From assembly GCA_030017815.1 (NCBI GenBank), contig JASEGX010000048.1, positions 1 to 12,705 of the forward strand: DNA of 12,705 nucleotides, written 5' to 3'. Source of the DNA: Thermodesulfobacteriota bacterium. GTDB lineage: Bacteria; Desulfobacterota; QYQD01. Shown here in pieces: positions 1 to 8,300 of the stretch (its first letter is position 1; every line of letters starts with the position of its first letter). The notes beneath the pieces were generated by a model that was not told where the DNA came from, searched no databases, and saw only the letters and a list, made by a program, of their open reading frames with translations. The position numbers and the translations under genes were made by a program.

Positions 1-1
1 C

Positions 2-484
2 AAGCTGGAACAGTCTCAGGCGGCAGTGCTCGTAGACTATCGCGGTCTTAAGGTAGAGGCGCTAAACGCGCTCAGGTTAAAATTGCGCAATTCCCGGGCT
101 GAATATAAGGTCGTAAAGAATAACCTTACTAAGCTGGCCGCAGAAGGGACGGATGCGGCGGTTTTGCGCAACTATCTGACCGGGCCATGTGCCTTGGCCA
201 TCGGGTATGATGATCCAGTCACAATGGCTAAGGTTCTAATTGAGTTTGCCAAGAGCAACCCAAACCTGGAGATTAGAGGCGGGGTATTGCAGGGCAAATT
301 CATCAGCGAGGATGATATCAAATCGTTAGCAACCCTGCCGGGCCGTGAGGTGCTCCTGGGCAAGTTGTTATCAGTATTGGTATCACCTTCTACTGGGTTG
401 GTGCAGGTTTTCAGTGGTATTATCCGGAAGTTTTTATACACACTAAAGGCTATCCAGGATCAAAAAATGGCCTCATCTTCATAA
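2..484 (+). CDS. rplJ: Large ribosomal subunit protein L10 (5' end missing)
   Basis: L10 anchors the L7/L12 dimers to the 50S subunit, forming the stalk base on 23S rRNA near the GTPase-associated centre. The reading frame is already open at position 2 and continues for 160 codons to a TAA at 482-484, so only roughly the first 15-20 residues lie outside the window. Family-typical stretches are visible near the visible start (AAVLVDYRGL, then VEYKVVKN-like EYKVVKNNL) and in the middle (GPCALAIGYDDPV). The C-terminal part ends in a helix-rich segment (FSGIIRKFLYTLKAIQDQK), which in this family is the L7/L12-binding helix. A GTG at position 26 could be mistaken for a start, but the conserved frame extends upstream of it to the window edge. 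rplL follows after 61 nt, the usual neighbour, so both are probably co-transcribed. The L10 autoregulatory leader, if present, would be upstream of this window. Confidence 0.96.
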   Translation, partial: KLEQSQAAVLVDYRGLKVEALNALRLKLRNSRAEYKVVKNNLTKLAAEGTDAAVLRNYLTGPCALAIGYDDPVTMAKVLIEFAKSNPNLEIRGGVLQGKFISEDDIKSLATLPGREVLLGKLLSVLVSPSTGLVQVFSGIIRKFLYTLKAIQDQKMASSS

Positions 485-545
485 GGATGGGCCGGGTATT
501 TATTAAATATCTTATATATAATTGTTTAGGGAGGATGTAAGGGAA

Positions 546-923
546 ATGGCTAATATTAATAAAGAAGATGTTATTGCGTTCATATCGAACATGACGGTAC
601 TCGAGCTTTCCGAATTGGTTAAAGAGTTGGAAGATAAGTTCGGGGTTACCGCGGCCGCTCCTGTGGCTGTAGCCGCACCCACAGCCGCAGCGGCTGCGCC
701 AGAGGAGGAAAAGACGGAGTTCGATGTTATCCTGACTAATGCTGGAGACAAGAAGATCCAGGTAATCAAGGAAGTACGTGCTATTACCGGCCTCGGGCTT
801 AAAGAGGCAAAGGACTTGGTAGAAGGTGCGCCTAAGCCGGTTAAAGAGGGTGTATCTAAGGAAGAGGCTGAAAAGATTAAAAAACAGGTAGAAGAGGCCG
901 GAGGTACTGTAGAGATCAAGTAA
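546..923 (+). CDS. rplL: Large ribosomal subunit protein L7/L12
   Basis: L7/L12 is the multicopy acidic stalk protein that recruits EF-G, EF-Tu and other translational GTPases to the ribosome. The 125-residue product has the standard three parts. An N-terminal dimerisation helix region (about residues 1-35, with MTVLELSELVKELEDKFGV) is followed by an Ala/Pro/Val-rich flexible hinge (about 36-52) and a C-terminal globular domain (about 57-125) with the conserved GLGLKEAKDLVEGAPK segment, which contacts the GTPases. The length is normal. I chose ATG 546 because it gives the family N-terminus and has a purine-rich AGGGAGGA upstream at 528-535, about 10 nt away. An in-frame TTG at 522 lies upstream of that ribosome binding site and would add eight residues not typical of the family. 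The gene sits 61 nt after rplJ and 207 nt before rpoB. Confidence 0.97.
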   Translation: MANINKEDVIAFISNMTVLELSELVKELEDKFGVTAAAPVAVAAPTAAAAAPEEEKTEFDVILTNAGDKKIQVIKEVRAITGLGLKEAKDLVEGAPKPVKEGVSKEEAEKIKKQVEEAGGTVEIK

Positions 924-973
924 ATGCAGTTTAATAGAAGAATTGCCGGATAAAGTCGTTTATTGGGAAGAGT

Positions 974-1003
974 AGGATGCCCCTTGAGCTCAAGGGGCAT
1001 CCT
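974..1003 (+). terminator. Perfect palindrome / strong hairpin in rplL-rpoB gap (attenuator candidate)
   Basis: A 30-nt perfect palindrome is centred between 988 and 989. As RNA it would form a 13-bp GC-rich stem (AGGATGCCCCTTG at 974-986 paired with 991-1003) closed by an AGCU loop. It lies 51 nt after the rplL stop. The following bases (TGCTTAATCTATTTGG) are only moderately T-rich, so full intrinsic termination is doubtful. In Escherichia coli the same gap holds a partial terminator plus an RNase III site that lowers rpoBC expression relative to the ribosomal protein genes. The position suggests a similar attenuator or processing role here, which is an inference. Confidence 0.65.
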
Positions 1004-1069
1004 TGCTTAATCTATTTGGTTAGCGGCTTGCTTTTATAAGGATCAATATACTAAAGCCTGTTTATTTGA

Positions 1070-1097
1070 GCCCTGCAAGGATGGTAAACCGCAGGGC
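1070..1097 (+). promoter_or_regulatory. Stem-loop upstream of rpoB
   Basis: GCCCTGC at 1070-1076 is perfectly complementary to GCAGGGC at 1091-1097, with 14 nt between. The inner GG/CC (1083-1084 with 1089-1090, TAAA loop) could extend the stem past an AAGGAT bulge. It sits 33 nt before the preferred rpoB start and 9 nt before an alternative in-frame ATG at 1107. The only weak Shine-Dalgarno candidate for that ATG (AGGG, 1093-1096) is inside the 3' strand of the stem. The structure could limit initiation at 1107 or act in the rpoB leader. The function is unproven. Confidence 0.45.
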
Positions 1098-1113
1098 CAA
1101 TTTCGAATGAACC

Positions 1114-1127
1114 AGGAAGAGAGAGGG
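1114..1127 (+). promoter_or_regulatory. Ribosome binding region deciding the rpoB start
   Basis: An unbroken purine run containing AGGAAGAG (1114-1121) and AGAGGG (1122-1127) precedes ATG 1131 by 3 to 9 nt. The upstream in-frame ATG at 1107 has only a weak AGGG about 10 nt away. The purine run would also fall inside the coding sequence if 1107 were used. This favours 1131 as the main rpoB start. Confidence 0.6.
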
Positions 1128-1130
1128 AAG

Positions 1131-4100
1131 ATGGGACAATCTTTTTCAACCATGCAGAGAATAAGGAAGGATTTCGGTCGCATAGGCAGGGTTATTGATA
1201 TACCTGATCTTATGGAGATGCAACGCAGGTCGTACGAGCGTTTTCTGCAAAAGGATGTGCCTCCCGAAAAAAGAGAAGACGTAGGGCTGCAGGGAGTTTT
1301 CAAGAGTGTATTTCCTATAAAGGATTTTAGCGGCACTTCTTCACTGGAATTTGTCCATTATGTATTTGGAGAACCCAAGTATAGTGTTGAAGAATGCCTG
1401 CAAAGGGATATGACCTATGAAGCGCCTTTAAAGATAACAGTAAGGCTTGTTTCTTATGATGTAGATAAGGATATCGGTACGCAGAGCATAAGGGATATAA
1501 AGGAGCAGGAGATTTATTTCGGCACTATTCCCCTTATGACCGCCCGCGGGACCTTCATAATCAATGGTACGGAAAGGGTTATTGTCAGTCAGTTACAACG
1601 TTCGCCGGGCATCTTTTTTGATCACGACCAGGGGAAGACACATTCGAGCGGGAAGGTCCTTTATTCGGCACGAATAATTCCGATTCGTGGTTCATGGGCC
1701 GATTTCGAATTCGATCACAAGGATATTCTCTATGTTCGTATCGATCGCCGAAGAAAGTTTCCGGTTACTACCTTGCTCAAAGCGCTTGGCTATTCAACAG
1801 AGCAATTACTGGAGTATTTTTACCAGACAGAGACCATTTTTATCGACGAAGGCGGTATTAGAAAAGGTTTTGTCCCGGAATTGTTTATTGGGAAAAAGGC
1901 GGCACGAGACATTGTTGATCCAAAGACCAAGGATGTAATCGTTAAGAAGAACCGTAAGATTACAAAGATGGTGGCCAAGAAGATAGCAGATGCCAAAATA
2001 GAGACCATCCCTCTTGATTTCGAAGATATCAAGGGGTCGATCATGGCCCGCGATCTAATTGACCCGGCCACCGGAGAGGTTCTGATCTCATGTAATGAAG
2101 AAATTACCGAGGATAAGTTCCAGTTAATCAAAGAGAGAAAGATCCCGGTAGTTGAAACTCTGTATATAGATGGAGTGAAGGTTGGCTCTTCCCTGCGCGA
2201 TACCTTGCTCTTAGACAGGGTTAACACTCAGGAAGAAGCCATAATGGACATCTATCGCCGACTCCGGCCCAGCAGCATACCTACTCCAGGGATAGCCAAT
2301 ACGTTTTTTAATTCTCTCTTTTTCAGTCCGGAAACTTATGACCTTTCCGATGTAGGACGCTATAAACTGGACCTTCGGCTTAAGATGGACAGTTCTATTA
2401 CAGACCGAACCCTGAGGAAGGAAGATATTCTGGAGGCCATGCGCTATCTTATTAAACTTAAGGATACCCAGGGCCCGGGGGATGATATCGACCATCTTGG
2501 GAATCGCCGTGTTCGAGCGGTGGGTGAGCTAATTGAAAATCAGTATCGTATCGGTTTAGTGCGTATGGAAAGGGCCATCAAGGAGCGCATGAGCCTTCAA
2601 GAGATTGAGGCCGCAATGCCGCATGATCTCATCAATCCCAAGCCGGTTTCTTCTGCAGTCAAAGAGTTTTTTGGCACCAGTCAGCTTTCACAGTTTATGG
2701 ATCAAACTAATCCGCTTTCTGAGATAACTCATGAAAGAAGATTAAGCGCTCTTGGCCCGGGCGGTCTTTCTCGGGAGCGCGCCGGTTTTGAGGTAAGGGA
2801 CGTGCACCCAACTCATTATGGTCGGATATGCCCGGTCGAGACCCCGGAAGGGCCGAATATTGGCCTTATCGTTTCTCTCAGTACCTATGCCAAGGTAAAT
2901 CATTATGGGTTTATCGAGACCCCTTATCGTGAAGTAACGAATGGGATCGTTACTAAAAAAGTTCGTTATCTTTCCGCCTTGGATGAGCAGGATCATGCTA
3001 TAGCTCAGGCTAATGCGCCTATAGATACAAAAGGTAGATTTTTGCGTGATATTGTCTCTGCCCGCCGCGATGGCGAGTTCGTTATGGTACGTCCGGAAGA
3101 AATAACCTTTATGGACGTTTCGCCTAATCAGTTAGTAAGTGTCGCTGCTGCTCTAATCCCTTTTTTGGAGAACGACGACGCCAACAGGGCATTGATGGGG
3201 TCAAACATGCAGAGGCAGGCGGTGCCTCTTTTGAAGGCAGGCGCTCCGGTGATTGGCACCGGTCTCGAAGGTGTTGTGGCCCGGGATTCCGGAGCTACGG
3301 TAGTGGCTAGGGGCCATGGGTACGTGGAAGAAGTGGATGCCAATCGTATTGTAGTACGTTATGAAGATGAAGAGAATCCAAGGCGGTCAGCGGGAGTGGA
3401 AATTTACAGACTTATCAAGTTCCAGAAGTCAAATCAAAGTACATGCATAAATCAAAAACCGATTGTGCACAAAGGAGATTCTGTACGCCCCGGTCAGATA
3501 ATCGCGGATGGTCCGGCCACGGAAAAAGGCGAACTGGCATTGGGTAAAAACGTAATGGTGGCCTTTATGCCTTGGGGCGGATTTAACTTTGAAGATTCTA
3601 TACTGGTCAGCGAACGATTGGTAACGGACGATGTTTTTACGTCTATTCATATCGAACAGTTTGAGGCGGTAGCCCGCGATACAAAATTGGGGAAAGAGGA
3701 GATTACCCGTGATATCCCCAACGTAGGCGAGGAGGCGCTTAAGGATTTAGATGAAAGCGGCATCGTTCGGATTGGGGCCGAGGTGAAGGCGGGCGATATT
3801 CTGGTTGGTAAGGTGACGCCTAAGGGTGAGACACAACTTTCACCGGAAGAGAAACTCTTGCGGGCTATTTTTGGTGAAAAAGCGGGAGATGTAAAGGATA
3901 CATCACTCCGGATACCTCCAGGCATCGAGGGTATTGTTGTTGATGCCAAAGTCTTTTCGCGGCGTGGTGTAGATAAAGATGAACGGGCCATGTCTATCGA
4001 AGACGAAGAAATTACCCGTCTTCGAAGGGATGAAGCTGATGAACTGGCTATTGTGGAAAAGAACACCAGACGCCGGCTGGAGAGGCTTCTGGTGGGCAAA

Positions 4101-5234
4101 AAGGTCGCCGTTTCATTAAAAGATGCAAAAGGCAAGATTGCTGTTCGTAAGGGTGAAGAAGTTACTGCGGTTGCCTTGGTCAGGATACCCTTACACAAAA
4201 TCCGTGACATAACTTTCCCTGAGAAGACCAAGATCGAGCCAGAAATAGAAAAGATTCTAGATAATCATGAGGAACAGGTAGCCCTTATCAAGATGGTTTT
4301 TGATGACAGGGTTAACCGCTTTAAAAAGGGTGATGAGTTGCCTCCTGGCGTGATAAAAATGGTCAAGGTCTATGTGGCCACCAAACGAAAACTTTCCGTC
4401 GGTGATAAGATGGCCGGCCGTCATGGCAATAAGGGCGTGGTTTCAAGAATAATGCCGCTAGAGAATATGCCCTATTTTGAAGATGGAACACCTATGGATA
4501 TTGTTTTAAATCCGCTTGGCGTTCCATCACGTATGAACGTAGGTCAGGTCTTAGAAGCCCATCTCGGGTGGGCAGCAAAGGGGCTGGGAGAGCAGATAGG
4601 AAACTTGATTGATAATTGCCAGGTAGCAGCCCTGTGTAAAAAACTAAAGGCTATATTCTCTTCCGAACAATATAAAAAGCTTTTTGGGAACATGACCGAT
4701 GAAGAATTATTAAAGTTTGCTGAGGATTATAGGAACGGTGTGCATATGGCTACGCCGGTTTTCGACGGAGCGGAAGAATCGGACATAAGGGGATTGTTGG
4801 CCGAGGCCGGTGTTTCGGAATCGGCCCAGACCGCCCTTTATGACGGTCGAACGGGAGAGACATTTGAGCAGAAGGTGACCGTTGGCATTATGTATATGAT
4901 GAAATTACATCATCTGGTTGATGACAAGATACACGCCCGTTGTACAGGCCCATATTCCCTGGTTACTCAACAGCCTTTAGGCGGTAAGGCTCAATTCGGC
5001 GGCCAGCGGCTTGGTGAAATGGAAGTCTGGGCCATGGAGGCCTATGGCGCTGCTTATTCCTTGCAAGAGTTCCTTACGGTTAAGTCGGATGATGTATCCG
5101 GACGGACGAGAATGTATGAGAAGATAGTTAAGGGTAACAATACCTTGGAAGCAGGTCTGCCCGAGTCATTTAATGTCCTGGTAAAAGAACTCCAGGGTCT
5201 AAGTTTAGATGTAGAATTAATAGAAAAAGAATAA
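1131..5234 (+). CDS. rpoB: DNA-directed RNA polymerase subunit beta
   Basis: The beta subunit forms one pincer of RNA polymerase and part of the active site. The product from ATG 1131 is 1367 residues. The N-terminal region has the expected FEFDHKDILYVRIDRRRK segment. The rifampicin-pocket region spans about residues 515-545 and keeps Q521, D524, H534, R537, S539 and L541, equivalent to E. coli Q513, D516, H526, R529, S531 and L533, so a drug-sensitive type is predicted. The acidic pair E821-D822 (NFEDS) and lysines K1085 and K1093 (KRKLSVGDK) match the nucleotide-contacting residues E813, D814, K1065 and K1073 of E. coli. The C-terminus has the usual KAQFGGQRLGEMEVWA motif that packs against beta'. 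An in-frame ATG at 1107 would add eight residues but has a poorer ribosome binding site. No frameshift or unusual insertion is visible. rpoC follows after 151 nt. Confidence 0.98.
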   Translation: MGQSFSTMQRIRKDFGRIGRVIDIPDLMEMQRRSYERFLQKDVPPEKREDVGLQGVFKSVFPIKDFSGTSSLEFVHYVFGEPKYSVEECLQRDMTYEAPLKITVRLVSYDVDKDIGTQSIRDIKEQEIYFGTIPLMTARGTFIINGTERVIVSQLQRSPGIFFDHDQGKTHSSGKVLYSARIIPIRGSWADFEFDHKDILYVRIDRRRKFPVTTLLKALGYSTEQLLEYFYQTETIFIDEGGIRKGFVPELFIGKKAARDIVDPKTKDVIVKKNRKITKMVAKKIADAKIETIPLDFEDIKGSIMARDLIDPATGEVLISCNEEITEDKFQLIKERKIPVVETLYIDGVKVGSSLRDTLLLDRVNTQEEAIMDIYRRLRPSSIPTPGIANTFFNSLFFSPETYDLSDVGRYKLDLRLKMDSSITDRTLRKEDILEAMRYLIKLKDTQGPGDDIDHLGNRRVRAVGELIENQYRIGLVRMERAIKERMSLQEIEAAMPHDLINPKPVSSAVKEFFGTSQLSQFMDQTNPLSEITHERRLSALGPGGLSRERAGFEVRDVHPTHYGRICPVETPEGPNIGLIVSLSTYAKVNHYGFIETPYREVTNGIVTKKVRYLSALDEQDHAIAQANAPIDTKGRFLRDIVSARRDGEFVMVRPEEITFMDVSPNQLVSVAAALIPFLENDDANRALMGSNMQRQAVPLLKAGAPVIGTGLEGVVARDSGATVVARGHGYVEEVDANRIVVRYEDEENPRRSAGVEIYRLIKFQKSNQSTCINQKPIVHKGDSVRPGQIIADGPATEKGELALGKNVMVAFMPWGGFNFEDSILVSERLVTDDVFTSIHIEQFEAVARDTKLGKEEITRDIPNVGEEALKDLDESGIVRIGAEVKAGDILVGKVTPKGETQLSPEEKLLRAIFGEKAGDVKDTSLRIPPGIEGIVVDAKVFSRRGVDKDERAMSIEDEEITRLRRDEADELAIVEKNTRRRLERLLVGKKVAVSLKDAKGKIAVRKGEEVTAVALVRIPLHKIRDITFPEKTKIEPEIEKILDNHEEQVALIKMVFDDRVNRFKKGDELPPGVIKMVKVYVATKRKLSVGDKMAGRHGNKGVVSRIMPLENMPYFEDGTPMDIVLNPLGVPSRMNVGQVLEAHLGWAAKGLGEQIGNLIDNCQVAALCKKLKAIFSSEQYKKLFGNMTDEELLKFAEDYRNGVHMATPVFDGAEESDIRGLLAEAGVSESAQTALYDGRTGETFEQKVTVGIMYMMKLHHLVDDKIHARCTGPYSLVTQQPLGGKAQFGGQRLGEMEVWAMEAYGAAYSLQEFLTVKSDDVSGRTRMYEKIVKGNNTLEAGLPESFNVLVKELQGLSLDVELIEKE

Positions 5235-5237
5235 CTG

Positions 5238-5337
5238 TTCAGATAACCACCAAGGCAGAAAGTCACAAAGGATAGCTATGTGTTTTACCTCTAGAATAAT
5301 CTCCTAATCTTAGTGCCTTGGTGTCTTAGTGGCTGAA
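5238..5337. repeat. Imperfect inverted repeat with 8-nt periodic arms in rpoB-rpoC gap
   Basis: The left arm 5247-5270 and the right arm 5309-5332 are inverted copies, identical at 18 of 24 positions. Each arm divides into three consecutive 8-mers fitting NCASNAAG: left CCACCAAG, GCAGAAAG, TCACAAAG; right, on the reverse strand, CCACTAAG, ACACCAAG, GCACTAAG. A short outer pair, TTCAG 5238-5242 with CTGAA 5333-5337, extends the symmetry after a 4-nt bulge. The 38-nt middle (5271-5308) contains the palindrome ATAGCTAT at 5272-5279. The element begins 4 nt after the rpoB stop and ends 37 nt before the rpoB-distal ribosome binding site of rpoC. From memory it resembles the CACCAAGACACCAAGGCAC-type dispersed intergenic repeats of many environmental bacterial genomes. 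Copy number cannot be judged from this window. Confidence 0.65.
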
Positions 5338-5385
5338 TTGCCAAGAAAAAGATTAAACTAAGAAGGTAAGGAATAAGGAGTAGAG

Positions 5386-8300
5386 ATGGACGATCTATAT
5401 AGTTATTTTGCCAGATCAAAGGATCCTTCAAACATTGACCTCGTGCGAATTTCTTTAGCTTCGCCGGATAAGGTTCGAGAGTGGTCGCATGGTGAAATCA
5501 AAAAACCGGAGACGATAAATTATCGTACATTTAAACCGGAGCGCGACGGTCTATTTTGCGCCAAGATTTTCGGCCCGGCTAAAGATTATGAGTGTAACTG
5601 CGGCAAATATAAACGGATGAAGCATCGTGGAGTGGTCTGTGAGAAATGCGGCGTGGAAGTTATACAGTCAAAAGTACGACGGGAACGGATGGGTCACATT
5701 GAACTGGCTGCGCCGGTAGCGCATATATGGTTTTTAAAGAGTCTGCCCAGTAAGGTGGGCAACCTCCTCGATTTTACACTTAAAGAACTGGAGAAAGTCC
5801 TTTATTTTGAATCCTATGTGGTAACCGAGTCTTCCATAGATGCCTTGCCGGTAGGGACGTTGCTTTCAGAAGATCGGTACAGACAGGTTCAAGAAGAGTT
5901 TGGAACGCAAGTTAAAGCGGGTATCGGGGCGGAAGTCATTAAGTATATGCTTTCCAATCTGGATATAAACGCCCTGTCAGTGAGCTTGCGTGAGGAACTC
6001 CAGAAGACCAATTCAGAGGCCAAGCGGAAAAAGCTGAGCAAGCGGCTACGGGTTGTGGAGGCCTTCAAGGATTCAGGCAACCGTCCGGAGTGGATGATCT
6101 TGGATGTGGTGCCGGTTTTACCTCCAGACTTAAGACCGTTGGTGCCTTTAGACGGCGGTCGGTTTGCCACTTCGGATTTAAACGATCTTTACCGGCGGGT
6201 AATTAATCGCAATAATCGTTTGAAACGGTTAAAGGAACTGGATGCCCCCGATATCATAATCCGCAATGAGAAAAGAATGCTCCAGGAAGCAGTCGATGTC
6301 CTGTTTGATAACGGTCGGCGGGGCAAGGTGGTGACCGGCCCGAACAAGAGGCCCCTTAAATCGTTAAGTGACATGTTGAAAGGCAAACAGGGCCGATTTC
6401 GGCAAAATCTGCTGGGCAAACGAGTGGACTATTCCGGGCGTTCGGTTATCGTGGTCGGCCCTGATCTCCGGTTACATCAGTGTGGTCTGCCTAAAAAGAT
6501 GGCTCTGGAACTTTTTAAACCTTTTATTTACAATCGATTGGAGCAGAAAGGTTATGTGACGACGATTAAAAGCGCCAAGAAAATGGTGGAGAAGGAGGTC
6601 CCGGAGGTATGGGACGCACTGGACGAAGTGGTGAGGGAATATCCGGTACTCCTGAACCGGGCGCCTACGCTTCATCGTCTGGGTATCCAGGCCTTTGAGC
6701 CGGTTCTGGTAGAAGGTAAGGCCATTCAACTTCATCCCTTGGTCTGTATGGCTTTTAACGCAGACTTCGACGGTGATCAGATGGCTGTTCATGTCCCCGT
6801 CTCTATTGAGGCTCAAATAGAGGCCCGGGTTCTGATGATGTCCACCAATAATATTCTTTCGCCGGCGCATGGTGAACCGATTATTATTCCTACGCAGGAT
6901 GTGGTGTTGGGGATATATTACATGACGCGTAGCCGGGAGATGGCTAAGGGCGAGGGCAAGGTGTTTGCAGGGTCAGAAGAAGTTCAGATGGCCTATGATG
7001 CCGGTGCGGTCGATCTTCAAGCCCAGATTAAAGTGCGCTTAAATGGTAAGTTAGTAGATACGACGACGGGGCGGATATTACTTGGGGATATCTTGCCGGA
7101 AGAAATTCCGTTTGATATTATTAACCGTCCCATGAAGAAAAAGGAGCTCGCCCAATTGATTGATAAGTGCTACCGGGTGGCGGGCACTAAAAAGACGGTA
7201 CTATTAGCTGACCGCTTAAAAGATATGGGGTACAAATATGCTACTAAAGCGGGTATTTCCATTTCTATCTCGGATATGGTTATCCCGGCCAAGAAAGAGG
7301 GAATTTTAAAGAAGGCCCAAGGTGAAGTGCATGCGGTAGAGAAACAATATACCGATGGTTTAATCACTGACGGAGAAAAATATAATAAGGTAATTGATAT
7401 CTGGGCCAAGGCCACGGATGATGTAGCCGCGGAGATGATGCGGGGCATAGCCGTACAGCGCATAAAGGGCAAAGACGGGCGCGCCCTAGAGACGCCTAGT
7501 TTTAATCCCATATACATGATGGCTGATTCCGGCGCTCGAGGGAGTAAAGATCAGATCCGGCAGCTGGCGGGTATGAGGGGTCTTATGGCCAAGCCTTCCG
7601 GTGAAATTATTGAGACCCCGATTACGGCAAATTTCAGGGAAGGCCTCACTGTGCTACAATATTTTGTATCGACACACGGTGCGCGTAAGGGTCTGGCCGA
7701 TACCGCCTTGAAGACGGCTAATTCCGGTTACTTGACCCGGCGGCTGGTCGATGTAGCCCAGGACTGTACGATTATGGAGGAGGATTGCGGCACTATTGAT
7801 GGCATCACTATGGAGCCGTTAATCGAAGGAGGCGAGATTATTCAGCGCGTTGGCGATCGTATTCTCGGCCGTGTGGTTCTCGAGGATATTAACGACCCGT
7901 TGACCGGTGAAATTCTGGTAAATGCCAATGAGGAGATTACAGAGTCCCACGTTCAGAAGATAGAGGATGCCGGTATTGAACGGGTAAAAATCCGCTCCGT
8001 GCTCACCTGCCGTTCTAAGCACGGGGTTTGTATCAAGTGTTACGGCCGTGATCTGGCGCGTGGAAAGATGGTCAACATCGGGGAGTCCATCGGTATTATT
8101 GCGGCACAGTCTATTGGTGAACCAGGAACGCAGCTTACCATGCGTACCTTCCATATCGGCGGTACAGCCAGCAGGAGGGTGGAGCAAGCCGAGATCCGTG
8201 TCCGGAACGAGGGGCGGATAAAGTTTATTAATTTGCACACGGTTCGTAATGTAGCGGGTAGCTTGGTCGCTATGAATCGTAATGGTGAAATAGCTGTTGT

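Noticed and set aside
515..522. TATATAAT as a -10 box for an internal rplL promoter
   Set aside because: No -35-like sequence occurs at 16-18 nt upstream and no extended -10 TG is present; the area is simply AT-rich.
522..545. Upstream TTG start for rplL
   Set aside because: It lies before the AGGGAGGA ribosome binding site and adds eight non-conserved residues; ATG 546 matches the family N-terminus.
1028..1052. TTGCTT and TATACT as an rpoB promoter
   Set aside because: The spacer is only 13 nt, and no other hexamer pair in the gap has acceptable spacing.
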